A stretch of 64,000 nt of DNA from Allopusillimonas sp048270225 (GTDB lineage Bacteria; Pseudomonadota; Gammaproteobacteria; Burkholderiales; Burkholderiaceae_B): NCBI GenBank assembly GCA_048270225.1, contig JBLWTG010000002.1, positions 310,001 to 374,000 on the forward strand, given 5' to 3'. The notes under the pieces are model-generated. The model had not been told where the DNA came from. It did no database searches and worked only from the letters and a program-made list of their open reading frames with translations. A program made the position numbers and the translations under genes. Shown here one piece after another: positions 34,288-43,116 of this stretch (its first letter is position 1; each line of letters starts with the position of its first letter).

Positions 34288-35799
34288 CTATGATTTGAAG
34301 TGAATGTTGGCCAGGGGGATTTCGCTGTTGGTGCTGATGTCCGGCTTCCATTCGAGCCGCTTGCCCACGCGGGTGTAGCCTATCATGTGGTACATCGGAA
34401 TATCCGTGACATACTGCTTGCGAGCCTTGTCGAATATCTTCTGGAAATCCTTCTCGCGCTCTGCGCCCGTGGCGGCCATGGCGGCATCAATTTCCTTGTC
34501 CATCTCCGGGCTGTTCAATACTGAATACTGGCCGGTGGAACGATAGAAGATGGGGATCGTGAATGCGGCGTCGCCTTTATTGTTATCGTGCATAGACTGC
34601 AGCAAGGTGGGGCCGCGATCCTTGGGATAAGGCTTTTGCAGATAGCGCAGCCAGTCCGCAACATCCAGCATGACCAGTTTGACATTCAGGCCCGCCTCCT
34701 GCCACATCATCATCATGGCTTCCATGGCTTCTGCGCCATTGGGATAGATGCCATTTCTGCCGATCAGGCGGATTTCGGTATCAACCTTCACGCCGTCCGC
34801 CTTGGCCGCGGCGATCAGCGACTTGGCCTGCTTGAGGTCATACGGCCAGGGCTTGAGATTTTCATCGTAGCCTATGATGCCCCGCACCACCATTTGCGAC
34901 GCGCGCTGCGCATCGTCGCCAAAAAGCTGACTGAGCCCGTCCCAGTCAATCGCCAGGTTCAATGCCTTGCGTATGCGCACATCGTCGAGCGGCGGCTGTT
35001 CGGCATCAATGCGGATGGCCGTGGTTTCTGAATTCAGATACGCAAAGTCCGTCTCCGGATCGGTGGCATCCTGGATGGCGATGGCAGGCGTAAGGTCTGC
35101 CTCTCCCGTCTCCACCATGGCGGCGCGAATGGAAGACTCCTGGCGCCAGACATAGGTCGCCTTGGCGACAGCCGGCTTATCGCCCCAATAGCCGCTGAAA
35201 GGTTCGAGCACCACGTTCTGCGGCGTGAAGCTTGTCAGCTTGTAAGGCCCGGTGCCTACCGGATCGTTCACCGCCTTGTCGGCAGGAGTGTTCGGAGAAA
35301 CCATCATCACCACGCTCAGCAGCGTAGGCAAAATGGGCTGCGGCCGATCCGATTTGATTTCTACCGTATAGTCGTCGACCGGCGTGACCGTAAGCTTGGC
35401 ATTCCCGAACTTGGCCATGTTGTTGCAGGTGAGTTTTCCACCCGTCATCCGGTCAATCGAGAAGGCAACCGCCTTGGCGTTGAAGTCGGCGCCATCCTGG
35501 AACTTGACACCCTTGCGCAAGGTCAGGCGCCAGGTTGTTGGATTCAGCTGTTCCCATTTGGTGGCCAGCTTGGGCTCGGGTTGTCCCGTTTTTGAGTTGA
35601 TGACCGTCAACGGTTCCGTCACGTTCTGGCTCAGCACCTGGCCGACAGTGGTAATAATGGTGCCGCAAGGCTCCAGATTGCCGGGCTGCTCGGGCAGCAC
35701 AATACGTATATCGTGACTGCCGTCCTGAGCGACGGCTGCGGATGCCGCCAGGGCCATGAGCGCGGCGGCCGTCAGTGCAGCAAGGTTGTGTTGTCTCAT
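34288..35799 (-). CDS. Peptide-type ABC transporter receptor (SBP_bac_5, DppA-like)
   Basis: 503 aa with a signal peptide (LAALTAAALMALAASAAVA, cleavage ~residue 24) and a family 5 binding protein fold. Typical segments include QNVTEPLTVINSKTGQPEPK, WRLTLRKGVKFQDGADFNAK and DDVRIRKALNLAIDWDGL. Family 5 receptors bind di/oligopeptides, opines or oligosaccharides. An excellent ribosome site (GGAGGAG) precedes the ATG. It is 52 nt downstream of a KdgD-like gene on the same strand, so the imported ligand may be a sugar acid derivative rather than a peptide. The ligand is inference. Confidence 0.9.
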   Translation of the reverse strand: MRQHNLAALTAAALMALAASAAVAQDGSHDIRIVLPEQPGNLEPCGTIITTVGQVLSQNVTEPLTVINSKTGQPEPKLATKWEQLNPTTWRLTLRKGVKFQDGADFNAKAVAFSIDRMTGGKLTCNNMAKFGNAKLTVTPVDDYTVEIKSDRPQPILPTLLSVVMMVSPNTPADKAVNDPVGTGPYKLTSFTPQNVVLEPFSGYWGDKPAVAKATYVWRQESSIRAAMVETGEADLTPAIAIQDATDPETDFAYLNSETTAIRIDAEQPPLDDVRIRKALNLAIDWDGLSQLFGDDAQRASQMVVRGIIGYDENLKPWPYDLKQAKSLIAAAKADGVKVDTEIRLIGRNGIYPNGAEAMEAMMMMWQEAGLNVKLVMLDVADWLRYLQKPYPKDRGPTLLQSMHDNNKGDAAFTIPIFYRSTGQYSVLNSPEMDKEIDAAMAATGAEREKDFQKIFDKARKQYVTDIPMYHMIGYTRVGKRLEWKPDISTNSEIPLANIHFKS

Positions 35800-35851
35800 A
35801 TCACTCCTCCGTTGGTATAGTTGTATCGGGGTGGGCTATGCCCGTTTTCAA

Positions 35852-36757
35852 TCAGGCATTCACGCTATCAATCAGCGCCTTGAGCATCTCTTTTTCCTCT
35901 CCCGTCAGATTGGTAAGCGGCGGACGGACAGGCCCCGGGTTGCGGCCGATCAGTTCCACACCCGCTTTGATCGTCGAGACGGCATAGCCCGGCTGCCGAT
36001 CGCGTATCTGTGTAAACGGAAAGAAGAAACGATCAAGGATGTCCGCCATGGTGGCCTCATCATTGGCACGCATGGCCTTGTAGAAGCGCAGGGACAACGC
36101 CGGCACAAAGTTGAATACGGCCGAGGAATAAGTTGTCAGACCGATGCCGTTGAAGCCCTGGGCATACAACTCATGCGTGGGCATACCGCCGATATAGCAC
36201 AGGCGATCCCCCAGCTTGGCGGTGATATGGCGCACCAGGTCGGTTTTGCCGGTGCCATCCTTGAAGCCGATCAGATTCGGGCAGGCGTCAGCCAGACGGG
36301 CAATGGTGTCGGCATTGGCCACGGAGTTGGCCCGGTTGTACAGGATGACGCCCAGCCCCGTTGCATCGCACACCGCCTTGACATGCTGGTAGATGCCTTC
36401 CTGAGGCACGTTCATCAGATAATGCGGCAGCAGCAGCAAACCATCAGCGCCGGCCGCCTCTGCTCGCTGCGCGATGTCCTTGGCCATGACCGTACCGTAG
36501 CCACAACCTGCGATGATGGGCACCGCGCCCGAGGCTTCCTTGGCTGCGCGCGTGACATCGGCGATTTCCTGGGCGGACAGGGAGAAAAACTCGCCCGTGC
36601 CTCCGGCGGCGAACAATGCCGCTGCCTCATATCCTGCCAGCCACTGCACATGCGAACTGTAGCTGTCCAGATTCAGGCTGAAATCCGCATTGAAATGCGT
36701 CACCGGAAAAGACAGCAGACCGGACGAGATATGAGTTTTGATTTCCTGCGGAGACAT
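35852..36757 (-). CDS. kdgD: 5-dehydro-4-deoxyglucarate dehydratase-like (KdgD; DapA/NanA superfamily)
   Basis: 301 aa from the ATG at 36757, with a perfect AGGAGGT ribosome site. The TIM-barrel shows LSFPVTHF, AAGGTGEFFSLS, the catalytic tyrosine region GVILYNRANS and the Schiff-base lysine in LIGFKDGTGKTDLVR. KdgD converts 5-keto-4-deoxy-D-glucarate to 2-oxoglutarate semialdehyde with loss of CO2 and water in glucarate/galactarate/hexuronate degradation. No glucarate dehydratase or semialdehyde dehydrogenase gene is nearby, so another DHDPS-family aldolase role remains possible. It is cotranscribed with the ABC importer. Confidence 0.8.
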   Translation of the reverse strand: MSPQEIKTHISSGLLSFPVTHFNADFSLNLDSYSSHVQWLAGYEAAALFAAGGTGEFFSLSAQEIADVTRAAKEASGAVPIIAGCGYGTVMAKDIAQRAEAAGADGLLLLPHYLMNVPQEGIYQHVKAVCDATGLGVILYNRANSVANADTIARLADACPNLIGFKDGTGKTDLVRHITAKLGDRLCYIGGMPTHELYAQGFNGIGLTTYSSAVFNFVPALSLRFYKAMRANDEATMADILDRFFFPFTQIRDRQPGYAVSTIKAGVELIGRNPGPVRPPLTNLTGEEKEMLKALIDSVNA

Positions 36758-36786
36758 TGTTCCCCACCTCCTGTATTGAACATTAA

Positions 36787-36814
36787 TAATATGACTTTGC
36801 AATTAATCATATTA
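36787..36814. promoter_or_regulatory. Putative GntR operator in the kdgD promoter
   Basis: TAATATGA (36787-36794) and TCATATTA (36807-36814) form perfect 8-bp arms with a 12-nt spacer. ATGACTTT is also repeated directly at 36791 and 36814. The element lies 30-57 nt upstream of the kdgD-like start, just after the GntR gene; the AT-rich stretch stands out from the GC-rich surroundings. Confidence 0.55.
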
Positions 36815-36865
36815 TGACTTTCAATCAGGTGTCAATCGTTCATTCAGATCTGCGTCAGCGTGGGC

Positions 36866-37630
36866 TTACTCCGAGGCGGCGACCTCCCCCACCCCATGCA
36901 TGGCCTTGCTGCGGGTCATCGCGCGATAGCGCTGTATGCCTATCATCAAATGCGTGCGCATCGCGTCGCGAGCGCCTTCTGCATCCTTGGCGAAAATTGC
37001 TTCCGCAATCGCCGTGTGCTCAGCCAGAATCGTATTGTCGCGACTGGGCAGCAGATCAACGCCGCCCATGACCGAGCGGAACTTGACGCGAGGAATCATG
37101 CGCCGTCCGATATGCTCGAGAAATGTCTTGAATCGCGCATTGTTCGTGGCGGTGGCAATGGCCATGTGAAAACAGAAATCAGCGTCGTCGGTGGGCTGGC
37201 CTTCGCTGGTCAACTGGGCGTAGCGGTCCAGCTGGGCCTGGATTTCGGCCTCTTGAGCTGGCGAACTGCGCACAGCGGCAAGCCCGGCCGCCTCCACCTC
37301 TATCCCTATCCGCAACTCCAGCTCTTCGATAATGTCAGATATCTTGTCTGTCGCGTGCGTAAACAGCATCAACAGCTCAGGCTGCTCGGGCGGGGCAAGC
37401 ACGAACACGCCTGCGCCCTGTCGAGACTCGATCAGGCCATCGGCCCGCAAGGCAGCAATGGCTTCCCGTATCACGGTCCGACTGAATCCGAACTTTTGCA
37501 CCAGCACAGGCTCGGTGGGCAGTTTGTCGCCTGGTGCGTATTTGCCATTTTCTATGTGAGCGCGCAATTCATCGGCGACCTGCGCCGAAAGCGCCCTTTT
37601 TTTTGGAACTGGCTTGACCAGTGTGGCCAT
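36866..37630 (-). CDS. GntR-family (FadR subfamily) regulator of the kdgD/ABC operon
   Basis: 254 aa. The winged helix at ~12-80 (PGDKLPTEPVLVQKFGFSRT then VIREAIAALRADGLIE) is followed by an FCD effector domain whose metal-ligand histidines are seen in FCFHMAIATATNN. It is transcribed in the same direction as, and 108 nt upstream of, the kdgD-like gene, with an inverted-repeat operator between. Probably a repressor released by a carboxylic acid. Confidence 0.9.
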   Translation of the reverse strand: MATLVKPVPKKRALSAQVADELRAHIENGKYAPGDKLPTEPVLVQKFGFSRTVIREAIAALRADGLIESRQGAGVFVLAPPEQPELLMLFTHATDKISDIIEELELRIGIEVEAAGLAAVRSSPAQEAEIQAQLDRYAQLTSEGQPTDDADFCFHMAIATATNNARFKTFLEHIGRRMIPRVKFRSVMGGVDLLPSRDNTILAEHTAIAEAIFAKDAEGARDAMRTHLMIGIQRYRAMTRSKAMHGVGEVAASE

Positions 37631-37883
37631 GAAATTCTCCTGGAGCGACCGTTACACTTATCGATCATCGTATCACTTTGCAAGCCCGGAGGTGACCAAT
37701 CCGGCCTTTTCTGCCCCGACCGTGTCCGATCATTCCAAGCCTGGTGCCAGCGCATCTCACCGACCCGGGCCTGCCCATCGCATGGATGTTCCCTGACCTA
37801 TACTCTGTCCATGCAAGGGCTGGCGATGGCGGGTGCCGTCTCCATGACGCCGACTTGCCCACTCCCTCCGGAACAGCCTCGAC

Positions 37884-38636
37884 GTGAACAACCCTGCCTC
37901 CCCGCACGCCGCCCCCTTCGATCACCTGGTCCTGATGATGCGCGACGAACTCACGCAGCGCGCACCGCGTTTCGAGCAAGCAGGCTATCGCCTGACGGCC
38001 CTGTCCGTGCACAACCTCGGCTCCATCAATCGATTGATTCCGCTGGATACCGCCTATATAGAACTGCTGGGCTGGCCGGCAGGCAAGCCGCCGGCGCGCA
38101 AGGAAATCGCTGATCAGCCGCTGGGGCTGGATGCCCTGGTCTTCAGGAGCGAAGACGCCGGAGCAACCCACGCGCGACTGCGCGAGCTCGGCTTCGACGT
38201 CAACCCCGTTCAGCGCCTGGAACGCCCGCTACAGTTCCAGGGCGAGACGCAGATGGCACGGTTCGATACCGTGCGTTTTGCAACACAGCCTGTTGCAGGC
38301 CTGCGCATCTATTTTTGCCAGCATCTCACGCCTGAATTCATCTGGAATGAGCCTGCCCTGGACCACGCCAATGGCGCCATCGCGTTGGACCGCATCGTCA
38401 TCGAAGCGCCAGACGCGAACATGGTCGCCACGCAGTTGAGCAAAGTCGCCAACGCAACCGCGCAGGCCGGCGATGACGGCGCATATATTGTTTCCCTGCC
38501 CAACCTCGCGCTGGTGGTCATGCCCACGCCCGGTCTATCGGCCCCCACGGTCTCGCAGGCTTTCCTGCGCCATCGCGATGGCGCGGTGAGTGTGTTCAAT
38601 ACGCATGTCGGGACGGCGAGCACGCAAGACGGCTAA
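37884..38636 (+). CDS. VOC-superfamily (glyoxalase-like) protein
   Basis: 250 aa from a GTG at 37884. The N-terminal FDHLVLMMRDELTQRAPRFEQAGYRL is typical of the PF13468-type glyoxalase_3 group, and a second betaalphabetabetabeta module starts near GAIALDRIVIEAPDAN, so two VOC modules are present. These proteins are cytosolic and often metal-dependent lyases or dioxygenases, but no substrate can be named. It stands alone between two GntR genes transcribed on the opposite strand. Confidence 0.72.
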   Translation: MNNPASPHAAPFDHLVLMMRDELTQRAPRFEQAGYRLTALSVHNLGSINRLIPLDTAYIELLGWPAGKPPARKEIADQPLGLDALVFRSEDAGATHARLRELGFDVNPVQRLERPLQFQGETQMARFDTVRFATQPVAGLRIYFCQHLTPEFIWNEPALDHANGAIALDRIVIEAPDANMVATQLSKVANATAQAGDDGAYIVSLPNLALVVMPTPGLSAPTVSQAFLRHRDGAVSVFNTHVGTASTQDG

Positions 38637-38744
38637 GCAGGTCAGGCGCGCGACGGCGCAACAATCTTGAAAATGCCTTGTGCAGTCGCGATGGCGCGCG
38701 GATCCTGCAGCAGCATGCGCGAGAAAGCGTCGGTGCGACCTGGA

Positions 38745-39422
38745 CTACAGAAAAATCTTGGCCAGCCCTTTTGTGACGGCCTCGACGATCTGATCCTGCC
38801 GCAGTGAAATGTGCGCTGTCATCAGCGCCTGCATTTTTTCGGCGTCACGCGCCTGCAGCGCATCCAGCAAAGCCTTGTGCTGATCCTGTGTTGAGGTGCG
38901 CACAGTGCCGTCCATGGAAATCCAGCGCATGAACCGGATGCGCCGGTTGATCAGCAGCATCATTTTCTCGAGTTCGGCATTGCCAGTCATGCTGGCCAGC
39001 CTGGCGTGAAAGCCTTCGTCGAGCGTCACCAGTTCGGTGACCGGCGTGGACGGCGGCACGGCGCGGCTATGCTCCAGATACACGCTCAGCTGGGCAATCT
39101 GTTCATCGCTGGCACGCTGCACAGCATAGCGGCAGCATTCTTTTTCTATGCCCAGGCGAAGCTCGTACAGATCCTTCATTTCCTTGACGTCCAGCCTGCG
39201 CCGGACATAGCCGCGCCCCGACGCTTCCAGAAAGCCCTCATACGCCAGCGCCGTCAAGGCTTCGCGCACAGGTGTCCGGCTGACGCCCAACGACGCGGCG
39301 AGTTCGGCTTCGTTCAGTTTTTCTCCAGGCTTGAATTCATAAAAGATGGCCATGGTCCGCAGGCGATCCAGGACATCTTCACCGCGTTTTCCGCGTTCCG
39401 GAGAGATAGTTCGAGCGTGCAT
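38745..39422 (-). CDS. GntR-family (FCD) regulator divergent from ThDP enzyme gene
   Basis: 225 aa from the ATG at 39422. The winged helix (KLNEAELAASLGVSRTPVRE then ALTALAYEGFLEASG) is followed by an FCD domain with TLDEGFHARLASMTGNAELE, which holds the usual metal-ligand His. It is divergent from the ThDP-enzyme/Bug operon, with a perfect inverted repeat in the shared 118-nt promoter region. Probably a repressor responding to the substrate of that enzyme. Confidence 0.9.
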   Translation of the reverse strand: MHARTISPERGKRGEDVLDRLRTMAIFYEFKPGEKLNEAELAASLGVSRTPVREALTALAYEGFLEASGRGYVRRRLDVKEMKDLYELRLGIEKECCRYAVQRASDEQIAQLSVYLEHSRAVPPSTPVTELVTLDEGFHARLASMTGNAELEKMMLLINRRIRFMRWISMDGTVRTSTQDQHKALLDALQARDAEKMQALMTAHISLRQDQIVEAVTKGLAKIFL

Positions 39423-39495
39423 AAAAAAGATTGATCTGATCATCGGGCCCCGGAATTATCTCACCTTCGCCCACCTGTTTTTATTTTGCATGCAA

Positions 39496-39521
39496 TTCAG
39501 TATACTCATTTGGATACTGAA
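39496..39521. promoter_or_regulatory. Putative GntR operator before the ThDP enzyme gene
   Basis: TTCAGTAT (39496-39503) and ATACTGAA (39514-39521) are perfect 8-bp arms with a 10-nt spacer (ACTCATTTGG). It lies 20-45 nt upstream of the ThDP enzyme ATG and 74 nt from the GntR start, where a repressor would cover the enzyme promoter. Confidence 0.6.
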
Positions 39522-39540
39522 ATTACACAAGGAATGCCGC

Positions 39541-41235
39541 ATGTCCAAGCTGAACGGTGCCGAAGCAGTCGTCAAGATGCTGCAGCTGAATGGCGTCAAA
39601 CATATATTCGGTCTCTGCGGAGACACCAGCCTGCCCTTCTATGACGCACTGGCGCGGCTGGATCACGGCATGGACCACATTCTGACGCGCGACGAGCGCA
39701 GCGCCGGCTATATGGCAGACGGATATGCGCGCGTCACCGGCAAGGTCGGCGTCTGCGAGGGCCCCAGCGGCGGCGGCGCCACCTACCTGTTGCCTGCATT
39801 GGTAGAAGCGAATGAATCTTCCGTGGCAGTGCTGGGCATTACCTCCGACGTGTCGGTCGTGTCGCGCGGGAAGTATCCGCTGACTGAGCTGGACCAGCAA
39901 TCGCTCTACCGCCCGCTCACAAAATGGAATACCACCATCGACCTGGCCAGCCAGATTCCCGGCGCCCTGCGCAGCGCATTCCGCGCCATGACCACCGGCA
40001 AGCCAGGCGCGGCCCACATCTGCCTGCCCTACGACATACAAAAGCACGAGGTCGATGCGCAGGACGTATGGGCACAACCGGAACATGCCAGCTTTCCAGC
40101 CATGCGCTCCTGCGCCGCCACATCCGATATCGAACGCGCCGCGGACAAACTGCTGGCCTCGCGGTCGCCGGTCATTATCTGCGGCGGCGGCGTGGTGCTG
40201 TCTTCCGCCTGCGCTCAGCTCGAAGCGCTGGCCACGTCCCTGAACGCGCCGGTCTGCACCACCGTCAGCGGCAAGGGCAGCCTGGCCGATAACCATCCCC
40301 TTAACGCGGGCGTGGTCGGTACCAACGGCGGCGTCCTGGCTACGCGCGAGGTGGTCAGCCAGGCCGACCTGGTCATGTTCATCGGATGCCGCGCCGGATC
40401 GACCACCACAGAACACTGGAAATTCCCCGACAGCAAAGCGCTGGTCATCCACCTCGATGCCGACCCCATGGTCATCGGCACAAACTACCGTACTGAAGTC
40501 GCCATGGTGGGCGACGCCCTGCTTTCGCTGACCGCGCTCAATGAGGTCCTGGCACCGCGGCTGGGCCAGCGCGCCAGCGGCGTTGCCGATGGCCATGCCA
40601 TTGTGCATCAGGCACGCACGGAAAAAGCCCGGCTTTTTGACGAACTCGCACACGCCAACGCCACGCCTATCAAGCCCGAGCGTGTCGTCGATGCGCTCAA
40701 CCGCCACCTGCCGGCCGAAGCCATCGTCGTAGCCGACCCCGGCACGCCTTGCCCTTATTTTTCGGCCTACTTCAATGCGCCTCAGGCAGGCCGACATTTC
40801 ATCACCAATCGCGCGCATGGCGCGCTCGGCTTTGCCATGGCGGCCGGCATAGGCGCTGCCGTCGGCAGGCCCAACGCCATGGTCGTGTCAGTGATGGGAG
40901 ACGGCAGCTTCGGCTTTACCTGCGGCGAGCTCGAGACCATAGGACGGCGTCGAATTCCCCTGAAAATGCTGGTATTTTCAAATTCTGTGTTCGGCTGGAT
41001 CAAAGCCAGCCAGAAAACGGGTTATGGTGAACGCTACTTTTCAGTAGATTTCAATCAGACCAATCATGCCAGGGTTGCCGAAGCGTTCGGCATCAAGGCC
41101 TTCCGTGTCGAAGACCCGGCCGATCTTGACCAAACCATCAAGTCTGCCCTGGCATTCGACGGACCCGTGCTGATTGATGTCGTTTCACAGCCGCTGCAGG
41201 ACACCGCCGTGCCTGTCAGCCAGTGGATGGGCTGA
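39541..41235 (+). CDS. Thiamine diphosphate-dependent enzyme, acetolactate synthase/decarboxylase-like
   Basis: 564 aa with three domains of the POX/ALS family: Pyr domain (~1-170) with catalytic E52 in TRDERSAGYMADGYARVTGK; central domain (~190-330); PP domain (~380-555) with the ThDP motif GDGSFGFTCGELETIG ending in FSN. A true acetolactate synthase would have a regulatory subunit gene nearby, which is absent. The N-terminus also differs from what I know of sulfoacetaldehyde acetyltransferase. A 2-oxoacid decarboxylase or C-C lyase/ligase acting on the ligand of the downstream Bug receptor is the best guess. The ATG at 39541 has an AAGGA ribosome site. Confidence 0.83.
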   Translation: MSKLNGAEAVVKMLQLNGVKHIFGLCGDTSLPFYDALARLDHGMDHILTRDERSAGYMADGYARVTGKVGVCEGPSGGGATYLLPALVEANESSVAVLGITSDVSVVSRGKYPLTELDQQSLYRPLTKWNTTIDLASQIPGALRSAFRAMTTGKPGAAHICLPYDIQKHEVDAQDVWAQPEHASFPAMRSCAATSDIERAADKLLASRSPVIICGGGVVLSSACAQLEALATSLNAPVCTTVSGKGSLADNHPLNAGVVGTNGGVLATREVVSQADLVMFIGCRAGSTTTEHWKFPDSKALVIHLDADPMVIGTNYRTEVAMVGDALLSLTALNEVLAPRLGQRASGVADGHAIVHQARTEKARLFDELAHANATPIKPERVVDALNRHLPAEAIVVADPGTPCPYFSAYFNAPQAGRHFITNRAHGALGFAMAAGIGAAVGRPNAMVVSVMGDGSFGFTCGELETIGRRRIPLKMLVFSNSVFGWIKASQKTGYGERYFSVDFNQTNHARVAEAFGIKAFRVEDPADLDQTIKSALAFDGPVLIDVVSQPLQDTAVPVSQWMG

Positions 41236-41274
41236 TTCCATCGTGAATACCGCAACGAAAGAAGGGGAGTATCC

Positions 41275-42267
41275 ATGCAAAGCAAACCCGGACACCGTCT
41301 GGCCCGCGCCAGTCTGCTCAAGACAGCAGGCGCCTGCCTGCTGAGCCTGTCGGCGCTTACGAGCGCCAGCGCCGCAGATCAGCCACCCATCAAGCTGGTG
41401 GTGCCCTTTCCGCCCGGCGGCAGCACCGACATTGCATCCCGCATCATCCAGCCCCGGCTGGCCGAGATTCTGGACCGCAATGTCATCGTCGAAAACAAAC
41501 CCGGCGCAGCGACCCAGATCGCCAGCCAGTATGTCGCCACCAGCAAGCCGGACGGCAACACCCTGCTGGTCAGCTTCGACAGCCACTCGATCAATCCCAT
41601 CATCCGCCCCCTGCCTTACGATACCTTCAAGGACTTCCGGGGCATTACCTTTGCCCTGCGCTTTCCACTGGTAATCGGCGCATCGAAAGAGACACCGGGC
41701 AACAATCTCAAAGAATTCATCGCCGCCGCCAAGGCCGCTCCCGACAAATACAGCTATGCGTCGACAGGCGCCGGCTCGCTCAATCATCTGGCAGCCGAAG
41801 ACCTGAAGCGCCAGGCCGGCATCAACCTGCTGCATGTGCCGTTCGGCGGCGGCGGGCCGGCCATCCAGGCGCTGCTCAGCAATGTTTCCAACATCACCTT
41901 CCTGAGCTATGCGGCGTTGAACTCTCATATCGCCTCCGGCAATATCAAGGCCCTTGCCGTCACCGGCGAGAAACGCCTGCCCGACCTGCCCAACGTGCCG
42001 ACCGTCCAGGAATCGGGATACCCCAAATTCGAAGCCTACTCCTGGATAGGCATCTTCGCGCCGGCCAAGACGCCGTCGGACATCGCCGACAAACTCACCG
42101 CCGCGTTCCAGCAAGCCCTCAACGACAAGGAAGTCAAGGCACGGCTGACCAAGCTTGGCTTTGAGGTGATGGCGACCGACGGCCCAACGGTTGATCGCTA
42201 TGCCGTTGAACAGTACAAACGCTGGGACAAGTTCGTCAAAGAAACCGGGCTGTCGTTAAGCCAATAA
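41275..42267 (+). CDS. Bug-type (TctC) periplasmic receptor
   Basis: A 330-aa tripartite tricarboxylate receptor protein. A long signal peptide (~residues 1-36, ending ASA-ADQ) is followed by the Bug hallmark KLVVPFPPGGSTDIASRI (first ligand loop) and KPGAATQIASQYVA, with the second loop YASTGAGSLNHL. Bug proteins bind carboxylates or nicotinate-like ligands. No TctA/TctB membrane genes adjoin it. It lies 39 nt after the ThDP enzyme gene with a good ribosome site (GGGGAG), so one operon. Confidence 0.92.
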   Translation: MQSKPGHRLARASLLKTAGACLLSLSALTSASAADQPPIKLVVPFPPGGSTDIASRIIQPRLAEILDRNVIVENKPGAATQIASQYVATSKPDGNTLLVSFDSHSINPIIRPLPYDTFKDFRGITFALRFPLVIGASKETPGNNLKEFIAAAKAAPDKYSYASTGAGSLNHLAAEDLKRQAGINLLHVPFGGGGPAIQALLSNVSNITFLSYAALNSHIASGNIKALAVTGEKRLPDLPNVPTVQESGYPKFEAYSWIGIFAPAKTPSDIADKLTAAFQQALNDKEVKARLTKLGFEVMATDGPTVDRYAVEQYKRWDKFVKETGLSLSQ

Positions 42268-42285
42268 GCCCGCTGAACACAATAC

Positions 42286-42320
42286 CCGGCCCACATCTGG
42301 CATGGCGCAGACTGGGCCGG
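42286..42320. terminator. Hairpin between convergent Bug and TauE-like genes
   Basis: CCGGCCCA and TGGGCCGG are perfect outer arms with additional pairing inside (TCTG/CAGA). It lies between the stops of convergent operons. Without a T-tract it is only a probable bidirectional terminator. Confidence 0.45.
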
Positions 42321-42342
42321 ACTCGTTTCTGGGCAATGGGCG

Positions 42343-43110
42343 TCAGCGCAGCCATTGCACCAGCACAGGTGCAATAAGGGCCATCCCCATCACCACCAGC
42401 AAGGTGAAGGCGATGCGGCGCATGGTCTGCGGAGAACAGGGTGGCGGATAGCGCTTGCCCGCCAGGGTCGCCACCGCCACCAGGGGCAGGCAAATCGCGC
42501 TGAGCACAATCTCCTGAGCGTACAACTGCCCCTGGGCCGCGACGAACACAGTGCGGGCTCCGGCGATCACCGCATTCAGGAAGATCAGCGCGCTGCGTAT
42601 CTGCGCCAGCGACATAGGCTGCCGGTAAAGCTGAAAGATCAACGGCGGGCCAGGGATGCCGAACATGCCACCGATGAGGCCACCCAAAAAGGCATAGCAG
42701 GCAAAGCCCGTTTTCCCTGACGCCTGCGCCAGCGGCTCAGGCCGCCAGGCAAAACTCACGCCGCCATAGGCGATGACCAATCCCAGCAGTATCTGGATAA
42801 TGTCGGCGGCGTCGCTGCTCAGATAATTCAGCACCAGCACGCCCAGCACGCTGGCGGGCAACACCGCCGCCGCCATGACACCGGCAATGGGCCATGGAAT
42901 ATGATGAAGATTGCCCCGCAGCGCCAGGGCGCTGTTCATCAGCGTCACGATGCTGACCACGCTGGCCAGGGTGGCGACCGAGACAATGCCTGCGCCACTG
43001 GCCAGGCCCATAATGATCATCGCCAGGCCGAAGCCCGTCACGGTATGAAAATACACCGCCACAATGACGACCAGGGCGAACGGGACCAGCGCGGAAAGCT
43101 CGGGTATCAC
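42343..43110 (-). CDS. TauE/SafE-family (DUF81) membrane transporter
   Basis: A 255-aa, eight-span inner-membrane protein. Family landmarks include the N-terminal FHTVTGFGLAMIIMGLASGA and GGLIGGMFGIPGPPLIFQLY. Members export sulfite or sulfoacetate or move other small anions. The GTG start lies 6 nt after the DctM stop, making it the last gene of the GMC/TRAP operon. The presence of such an exporter next to an alcohol oxidoreductase hints at sulfonate breakdown, but members of this family are also common without sulfur links. Confidence 0.85.
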   Translation of the reverse strand: MIPELSALVPFALVVIVAVYFHTVTGFGLAMIIMGLASGAGIVSVATLASVVSIVTLMNSALALRGNLHHIPWPIAGVMAAAVLPASVLGVLVLNYLSSDAADIIQILLGLVIAYGGVSFAWRPEPLAQASGKTGFACYAFLGGLIGGMFGIPGPPLIFQLYRQPMSLAQIRSALIFLNAVIAGARTVFVAAQGQLYAQEIVLSAICLPLVAVATLAGKRYPPPCSPQTMRRIAFTLLVVMGMALIAPVLVQWLR

Positions 43111-43116
43111 GACGGA

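Noticed and set aside
39541..41235. Naming the ThDP enzyme sulfoacetaldehyde acetyltransferase (Xsc), which would complete an isethionate pathway.
   Set aside because: The N-terminal and ThDP-domain segments do not resemble Xsc as I know it, and the adjacent gene is a Bug receptor rather than pta.
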